From Argyresthia goedartella (Eukaryota > Arthropoda > Insecta > Lepidoptera > Argyresthiidae), in NCBI GenBank assembly GCA_949825045.1, contig OX463836.1:15352329-15416328 (forward strand): 64,000 nt of DNA, in the 5' to 3' direction. Below the pieces are notes generated by a model. That model saw nothing but the letters and a program-made list of their open reading frames with translations, did no database searches and was not told the DNA's origin. Shown here piece by piece: positions 57,854-64,000 of the stretch (position 1 is its first letter; each line of letters starts with the position of its first letter). The position numbers were made by a program, and so were the translations under genes.

Positions 57854-58839
57854 TAGGAGGTAATATAAGAGTAGTTCTGGTCTATAATTTTGTAGGTATA
57901 ATATAATAGTAATCTACAACTAACCTTTGATCATGGCTCTGGCGGGGGAGTCGCAAATAACAGCTCGAACTTTCACCTGAACTGCAGTTTTTGTACCGTC
58001 CATGTGCTGTATTTCCAGATTAGTTCTTAATAAAGAACTCATATCGTCAATAAACATTCTGAGATAGCTGTTCAAGTCGGAAGGTTTGCTATCACCAGCA
58101 TATATACCTACCACAATTGGAGGCAGCGTCGACAGCTCAAAAATGTTACACAATATCGGCCATAGTTGTAGTTTTGAGCTTTTATAGACTGGTAAACCAT
58201 CTTTATTAAAGTTCAGTGAAACTGTAGTAGGCAAAGCAGGAAGACTTTGTAAATATACTATTAGGCATTCTTGTAGACCATTATGCCAATAATGTCCAGA
58301 GCCAACGGGTTTTGTAGTTATATTCTGACTCGTGCAGAGAAAAGTTCTTGGGTCTTTCGGCAGAATATTTGGAAGAGGTTTGTCTATTATTTGCAGTAAT
58401 TTTTTAAGTGCTTGGTGAGAAATATTGTATTCAATTGCCCAAACCTTCAACTGCTCACTGAATTCCTGCAATTTGTCGGCGCCCTCGTCATCGGAATAAC
58501 TCCCTTCAGAACTAAATGTATCGCTTTCTGGTTTATTGGGTTCTACAAAAATCGAAGCTCCTACGGAACCCTCACTGCTTTCGTAGGTACGTGCTTTGTT
58601 TATGTCGGAGTTTTTGAAACTGATAGTCGAAGCTAAACCGTTTTCATTGCATCGTTTCAATACTTTCCTCCGATAATTACCACTTCTTTTAAAACGTTTC
58701 CAATCATTGTAATCCATAATTAACTCTATTAATTGTAATAATTTTACTGTGATGTGACTCTGAGAAACATCGACTGTGTAAAAGTACCAATGCAACTGTT
58801 ATAATACTTATTAGAGATATAGTGTCACACTCGCTGCCA

Positions 58840-59215
58840 AAATGTCAAAGTTTAGCACTATAACAGCAGCAATTAATACATTTATAACACAACACATATT
58901 TAGAACTATAAGTGAACAAGGCCCGCAATCTGGAAGCTACTTAGTGATGTAAAATGATTTACAAAGCTGTTATACAACAACAGAGATATAACAGTTACCG
59001 CGACACTTTTATGTGATCAATTAGTAACAATAAGTTATGTGAAGAATTGTTATAACGCTAACTTGATCTATAGACGTAGAGACCGCATTCATTACATCAC
59101 TAAACTATAGAAGTGTCTTTTTTTAACTAATATTACTATTTAGGCTTATAACCAAGTTTAAGACAACATTTATACAAGATAAGTTGTCATATAACATTGG
59201 CATTGAAAGCTATTA
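58840..59215. repeat. Right subterminal repeats of the EnSpm-like element
   Basis: Repeated short words actataacag (58858), gctgttata (58972), atataacag (58987), gttataac (59050) and actatagaag (59102), in both orientations. Counterpart of 51575-51945. Confidence 0.6.
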
Positions 59216-59274
59216 TAGCGCAGTGTTAAAGCTGTGTTATTATTTATATTATACGGCATTATATGATTGGTTAA

Positions 59275-59806
59275 TGTTCGATTCAGAATCGATACTCGAT
59301 CTATGGTTCCGGAACGGCCATTTTGAATTTGACGGAGCTGCCACTGAGCAGTTTTTGACAACTGACTGACGACAAGCCCTCGCGATGTAACGCGTATTGA
59401 TTTGGGGCAGTGAAATTAAATCGTAAGCCATCTGGAATTGTATTCGGGCTCCCCTCAGGATTGTCTATATAGCTGAGTGTATTGTGGTTCCCCGAACCAG
59501 ATAAAGTTCGCATTTACGTGGCCGATTGGCTTTTCCCACGTAACATAACCTGTGCTGGAGTCGAAGCTGGCCTGCCAGCCATACCTGGTTGGCTGAAGAA
59601 CCTGTCTACCAAGAAGAGCCTAGGGTGCACCCAGGCCTTGCAGAGAGACAGGTGTTTGACGGGAACGAAGCACAGACCAGGTCAGATAGAATCTATTTAC
59701 TTAGCTCGGTGAATCGCCGACGTTCTTGCTTCTTGGCATCTGATCGCTACGTTACCTCGTAGCTATGGGCCCCTGCGAGGTCATCGGGTGCCGAGAGGCC
59801 TGAACA
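59275..59806 (+). repeat. BEL B 5' LTR
   Basis: Starts TGTTCGATTCAGAATCGA and ends CTGAACA. The first 79 bases recur at 63922-64000, with differences such as tactcgatc against tttcgatc. About 532 bp. The preceding five bases are gttaa; a matching duplication would lie beyond the window. Confidence 0.85.
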
Positions 59807-60424
59807 TTTTGGTAGCAAGAGCGTGGTTTCCTGAGATTTGCAGCCGTCAAGGGCTCCAGGAACCCACGATTTGGGACTATCAATCAGTAGGTATAGGCGG
59901 TTATTAGCTAACTTGGTTTTGTTCCTGTATCCACATAGATTGGTAGTATTATAAGTTATAAGTCTACTGCTGGTAGTAGACAGACAGATATAACAGTTTT
60001 CCCTAAATGACCAGTTGTACTGAGATGTGACTCAGAATAGTAATTACATTACAGGTACATTGTAGGTGAATTGAAATTTGCATTGAAGTATTGTACCAGT
60101 TAGTCAGTCTATTAGTGGTCTAGTAATGCTAATGAATGTTAGGTTAACATAGGTAGTTACATTTATTGATAGCAGCCTATGACATTGTTTTCAGTTATAG
60201 CAATTTATAACTTGAACTAATATTGACTATCTGTGTGTTTTATATGATATAGGGAAACTAAATTGTTATTTACAGAATTTGTGTAGATATAAAACTCGGT
60301 TTCTATTGTTTGGGGAAACCAGCATTGTTTAAGTTATAGATTAGGGTTCCCTCGTTTGTGTTGTAGACTGGAGGGTCCAATATAATTGAGTTACTGCAAA
60401 TTGTGAGTAAGTATCGTTCCGATC
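59807..60424 (+). other. BEL B primer-binding site and leader
   Basis: TTTTGGTAGCAAGAGCGTGG directly follows the LTR. TGGTAGC...TGGTTTC resembles the complement of the 3' end of initiator methionine tRNA with changes. The rest of the leader to the ATG at 60425 is non-coding. Confidence 0.55.
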
Positions 60425-63400
60425 ATGTCGTTGTCTGAAATACAGAAGGGTGTTTCTAAGGAGCTCAGATGGTTTTCCTCCGCACACGGTCTGATAGACC
60501 GTTTAGATAGGCATGATGTGGTGTTGGAGCGGTCTATGGACGTTAAGGAACGCTACAACAGGGTGCTCGAATTGTCCGCGAAGGCGGAAGCAGTTGATGG
60601 TTGCGCACCTGACAGGCTGTCACGGTTGCTAGGGGATGTCGACCAGTGTATGGAGATGGCGGCTGCTATCACGCAGAGGGCTGCGGACATACGTAGGCAG
60701 CGCGAGTCCAGCCATGGTGGTGACATTGAAGCACCTCTGCCGCATCAGGGTTCGGGGACCAGGTTACCCGTTATAACTATGCCTACTTTTGACGGAGTGT
60801 CCGGTCAATGGATGAGCTTCATCAATCTGTTCGACAGTTTGGTGCACATGCGATCGGACATTACTAAGTCTGTCAAAATGGCTCAGCTGGTGGCAGCATT
60901 GAGGGGTGAGCCCAGGGAGCTGGTCGCTCATTTGACAGTTACGGAGGGTAACTATGAAACGGCCAGGCAATTGCTGGTCAGACGTTACCACAACAAACGG
61001 AGGTTGGCCGATGCCCAACTGAACCGTTTGTTTAGCATCCCGGTTGTGAACAAGGTCGGGGCCATACAGACGGAGGTTTTGAACCCGTTGTTGTCCGTCA
61101 CCAAGGCCCTAGAGAATCTTGGACTTCCGGTTGGTGAATGGTCGTACCTATTGCTGTAAATTGTACTTTCCCGACTACCCGCTGACGTGCAGACTCGTTT
61201 CGAACAGTCTCACGGGAGGTCGGCCGAGGACCTGCCCGCCTTCTCCGACTTGGTCGGATTTTTGGAAGAGGAGGCTCGACGGGCAGAGAATTTGGGGTTG
61301 ACGGTCACCCATCCTTCGGAGCCACAGAGAGCTGCCGGGAGCGCTGTGAGTAGGGGCACTCCGACGAGGAAGGACCGCACCAACCGGCAGTCGTATGGGA
61401 CTGTGAGTGCATTGACCCCACTCAGGGGTGCAGGTGAGACCTGCCCATGTTGTAGGCAGATTGGCCATGCTGTGGCCGATTGCAATAAGTTCGGGGAACT
61501 TAGGGTTGAGGGACGGCGCCGGATGGCCAAGCAGCGGAGCTGGTGTTTCCTGTGCCTCGGGCCACACATGGCTAGGGACTGCACGCGCACAAAATTGTGC
61601 GGATACTGTGGTGGGGCCCACCACAATTTGTTGTGCATGAACCGGTCCGGCCAACAGCCACCACAGGGCCGTACCCAGGGTGACACGGAATGGGGCCCTG
61701 AGAATTCGTTTGCGACTTGGAGCGCAACTCAGGGGCCAACGTCCCCACGTGCACAGGGCGGTACTAGGGTGCAGGGCCGCACTCAGGGTCATCACATGGG
61801 GGGCCCTGAGTTTTCGGTTGCGACTCAGCATCCGACTCAGCGGGCAATGGGGCCAAAAGCACGCAGCCACCCAGGGGTGCAGGGCCGCACTCAGGGTCAT
61901 CACATGGGGGGCCCTGAGTTTTCGGTTGCGACTCAGCATCCGACTCATCGGGCAATGGGGCCACAAGCACGCGGCCAACCAGGGGTGCAGGGCCGCACTC
62001 AGGGTCATCACATGGGGGGCCCTGAGTTTTCGGTTGCGACTCAGCATCCGACTCAGCGGCACATTGGGTGTGTTGAGCAGGCCGTAACGGGCGGGTGGAA
62101 TGGGACAACTTCGAGCTATGCGGGTGCGGCTCGGACGCCGCCTCAGTTGTCGCCCCGCTCGTCGCCTCGTCCTCGTCGGTCGCATGTGATGTCCCCCCCG
62201 CTCATGGAGCGGCCACGGTTGAATTCACGCCCACAACCCTTCGGGGGGCGTCGTAGGGTGGCAATGGAACCGGCGCGTGGGCCATTTGTACAGTGGGACC
62301 CGCTGGCGTATAGCTGCCTACCTGATCGGTTACAGGCAGAGTGGGGCCCCGGGGGCCCTCGCTAGGAATTTGCGGCCCAACAATTTGTTGCCCCCCAACC
62401 GGAGACGGTGGTGTTACCGATCGCCTCTGTGCTTGTTTGGGATTTGGCGGGCAACCCAACATACGTTCGCGCCCTATTAGATTCTGGAGCTCAGGGCTGC
62501 ATTGTATCGAACGATTTAGCGAAATGGTTGGGCCTCAATATAAATAATGTATCGCTGCCGAGGAAATTGGTCCCTGCTGGGGATTACAGGGCAACCCTTC
62601 ACGGGTTTTGTGATGCCTCTGAACGAGGGTTTGCGGCAGCGGTTTGTTTGCGAACCGTCACCTCCACCGGGGAGGTCGACGTGCGTTTGGTTTTGGCAAA
62701 AAGCAAGGTAGCGCCTATTCGGACAAGGATTACGATTCCAAACCTGGAACTGTCCGGGGCTGCTCTTTTGACCAAACTTTTGAATAACACTCTAACAGTG
62801 TTGCGTGGGTCAGTGGTTTTGGAGGATACGGTGTACGCGTGGACGGACAGCCAGATTGTTTTGTGCTGGCTGAAGGCTTCGGTCCATACCTTAGAGGTTT
62901 TTGTTGCGAACCGTGTCCCCCAGATTGTGTCGTCTGAGGTCCCACTGACCTGGAGACATGTACCAGGAGAATTGAACCCGTCTGATTGTGCATCCAGGGG
63001 ATGTCGGGCTCCTGAACTCGTTAGACACCATTTGTGGTGGGGACCACCCTGGCTTGCCAGGAGAGAATCGGACTGGCCCCACAGATCCACCAAGGCGGTA
63101 CATCTCGAGCTCGTGGCTGATCTCTCGACAGAGGCTTTCATTGCTTGTTTGGATAGGTTTGTTTCTCGAAGGGGACTTCCAACTTTGATCCGCTCTAATA
63201 ACGGCACTAACTACATCGGTGCGGAACGATGCTTACGAGAGATAGTCAACTTTTTGAATGTAATTAAAGTGGATATTGGAACGGCCCTCTCCCGTCGGGG
63301 TATACAGTGGACCTTCAGCCCACCGAGTTGCCCCCACTGGGGTGGGATTTTTGAGGCCGTAGTTAAGTCAGCGAAGACGCACATAGGGCGTATAGTAGGT

Positions 63401-63889
63401 CAGACCGCGCTGACTTTTGAGGAGCTCGCGACATTGTTTTGTGAGATCGAGGCCGTTCTCAATTCGCGACCGTTGTGTCCGCTCAGCTCGGATCCAAATG
63501 ACCTGGAGGCTCTGACCCCAGGCCATTTCTTGATAGGACAGCCACTTAACGCGTTGCCCGAGCACCCCTTCGAGGGAGTGAAATTGTATCGGTTGTCAGG
63601 GTATCAGATGTTGCAGCAGTTTACTCAGAATTTCTGGAAGCGTTGGTCGCTCGAGTATCTGCATATCTTGCAACAGCGCCTTAAGTGGACTGACAAAACC
63701 AGCCCCTCTAGTGTTGGTGACCTCGTTCTGGTTAAGGATGCTAACCTACCGCCACTGCGTTGGCGCAGGGGGCGCATTGTTAACTTGTTCCCTGGCAGGG
63801 ACGGGACCCCCCGGTCTGCAGAGGTTCTAGTAGGAGGCTCGGTACTAAAACGAGCGGTAGCAACGTTGTCTCGGCTGCCCGTAGATTAA
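60425..63889 (+). pseudogene. BEL B gag-pol in one frame, RT deleted
   Basis: A single frame is broken only by TAA at 61157-61159 and TAG at 62363-62365. Gag: coiled N-terminus, DUF1759 (PVITMPTFDGVSGQWMSF, YETARQLLVRRYHNKR), three zinc knuckles (CPCCRQIGHAVADC, CFLCLGPHMARDC, CGYCGGAHHNLLC), then a 36-residue repeat region. Pol: protease (VRALLDSGAQGCIVSND) is joined directly to RNase H (LHGFCDASERGFAAAV, YAWTDSQIVLCWL), and then to the integrase middle (TKAVHLELVADLSTEAF). RT, the integrase zinc domain and the first catalytic Asp are lost. The second catalytic Asp is Asn (IRSNNGTNY, normally SDNGTN). Glu is kept (HWGGIFEAVVK). Ends LKRAVATLSRLPVD. Confidence 0.85.
61769..62068 (+). repeat. 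108 bp in-frame minisatellite in BEL B gag
   Basis: Unit starts at 61769, 61877 and 61985 (exactly 108 bases apart, last one partial). Each encodes 36 residues beginning VQGRTQGHHMGGPEFSVATQ. Units are nearly identical, with a few substitutions. Adjacent upstream sequence (PQGRTQGDTEWGPENSFATW) is a more diverged copy. Confidence 0.92.
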
Positions 63890-63921
63890 GGGACAGATGG
63901 GTGCCTGTCCGGGCGGGTGAT

Positions 63922-64000
63922 TGTTCGATTCAGAATCGATTTTCGATCTATGGTTCCGGAACGGCCATTTTGAATTTGACGGAGCTGCCACTGAGCAGTT
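63922..64000 (+). repeat. BEL B 3' LTR (start only)
   Basis: First 79 bases of the LTR, matching 59275 onward, then the window ends. Confidence 0.85.

Larger units (their letters stand above)
56268..58717 (-). pseudogene. EnSpm/CACTA-like transposase of insect type
   Basis: Exon 1 (58717-57925) starts MDYNDWKRFKRSGNYRRK, has an acidic Ser-rich part, VYLQSLPALPTTVSLNFNK, KLQLWPILCNIFE, PIVVGIYAGDSKP and the end CDSPARAMIKG. An intron (57924-57334, GT-AG) holds two small transposons. Exon 2 starts VCNYNGKDGCMKCTVKGE (zinc-binding Cys pattern), then HKTDSPLLELPKDMVEQF, ADSLHLIDLGIMKRLLTG and HWKGSEFRTFLYY. A one-base loss in a run of seven A (plus strand 56787-56793) shifts the frame. LADALLVSFVQNFKKYYG and SNMHNLIHLVDEV follow, a stop at 56658-56660, then SFSAYPFENKLYYLKRKI and the end at 56265. 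Two defects, otherwise complete. Confidence 0.8.
51540..59230. mobile_element. EnSpm/CACTA-like DNA transposon with two convergent genes
   Basis: Contains an insect-type large transposase (minus) and a DUF4806 protein (plus), a pairing I know from arthropod EnSpm-like elements. Left (51575-51945) and right (58840-59215) ends are rich in short variants of ctataacag in both orientations, as subterminal transposase-binding repeats of this class. Exact termini and target duplication could not be fixed. The BEL LTR at 59275 lies just outside or inside the right end. Confidence 0.65.
59275..64000 (+). mobile_element. BEL/Pao retrotransposon B, internally deleted, right LTR cut by window edge
   Basis: 5' LTR 59275-59806, primer-binding site, leader, one gag-pol frame (60425-63889), and the start of the 3' LTR at 63922, preceded by a G-rich tract (gggcgggtga). 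Reverse transcriptase is missing. Unrelated in LTR sequence to BEL A. Confidence 0.9.

Noticed and set aside
61175..62185. 336-codon minus-strand frame with repeats in BEL B
   Set aside because: Antisense of the gag zinc-knuckle and 36-residue repeat region. Openness follows from GC-rich periodic sequence.

Overview
The window looks like insect nuclear DNA, most likely from a moth or butterfly (Lepidoptera). The reasons are SINE-type repeats with tRNA-like A/B boxes and a tail I recognise from Lepidoptera (about 6.1 kb), a Helitron-like end with a hairpin followed by CTAG-T (57.85 kb), frequent taggtacct-type motifs, and a transposon mix of CR1-type and Jockey LINEs, BEL/Pao, Ty3/gypsy, DIRS, piggyBac, MULE, EnSpm/CACTA and Polinton. 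I see no host housekeeping gene, rRNA or convincing free-standing tRNA gene. Almost all of the window is nested mobile DNA.

Layout. 1-2.68 kb: 3' part of a CR1-superfamily LINE (copy A), inserted in a MULE transposase gene whose remains lie at 2680-2777 and 8702-9158. These two MULE pieces are separated by a 5.9 kb block that begins with a 3 kb unclassified repeat (2778-5843), found again at 47809-51497. 9.3 kb: a fold-back MITE. 9.7-12.5 kb (minus): 5' half of a BEL/Pao element. 12.2-17.0 kb (minus): a broken Ty3/gypsy element that shares one LTR with the BEL half and carries a small, possibly myristoylated membrane protein ORF. 17.1-18.25 kb (minus): ORF1 of another LINE (coiled coil plus FP-C-like domain).

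18.08-34.56 kb: an 8.24 kb tandem duplication, about 99.9% identical. Each unit holds a nearly full-length CR1-type LINE (copies B and C; ORF1 with an esterase-like domain, ORF2 with endonuclease and reverse transcriptase), part of a Polinton/adintovirus-like element (double jelly-roll capsid gene) and a Jockey-like LINE inserted in that capsid gene with a 7 bp target duplication. The Polinton continues unduplicated to 37.08 kb (minor capsid, adenain-like protease, pVI-like protein, phospholipase A2, integrase, all minus strand).

37.5-38.2 kb: a further truncated LINE. 38.6-44.6 kb: a DIRS-type tyrosine-recombinase retrotransposon (minus) with inverted terminal repeats and an internal complementary region. 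Its left terminus is split by LINE copy D. 44.66-47.81 kb: a multi-exon piggyBac-type transposase gene with two separate series of tandemly duplicated exons, cut at its 3' end by the second copy of the 3 kb repeat. 51.5-59.2 kb: an EnSpm/CACTA-like transposon with two convergent genes (DUF4806 protein, +; transposase, -) and subterminal repeats. 59.28-64 kb: a BEL/Pao element with both LTRs (the right one cut by the window edge) and one reading frame that has lost reverse transcriptase through in-frame deletions.

The genes do not form one pathway. Each cluster served the mobility of its own element, and nearly every one carries stops, frameshifts or insertions. The most unusual items are the tandem-exon piggyBac gene, the Polinton block with twin perfect palindromes, the gypsy/BEL shared-LTR junction with its microprotein, and the clean in-frame deletions in the second BEL element.
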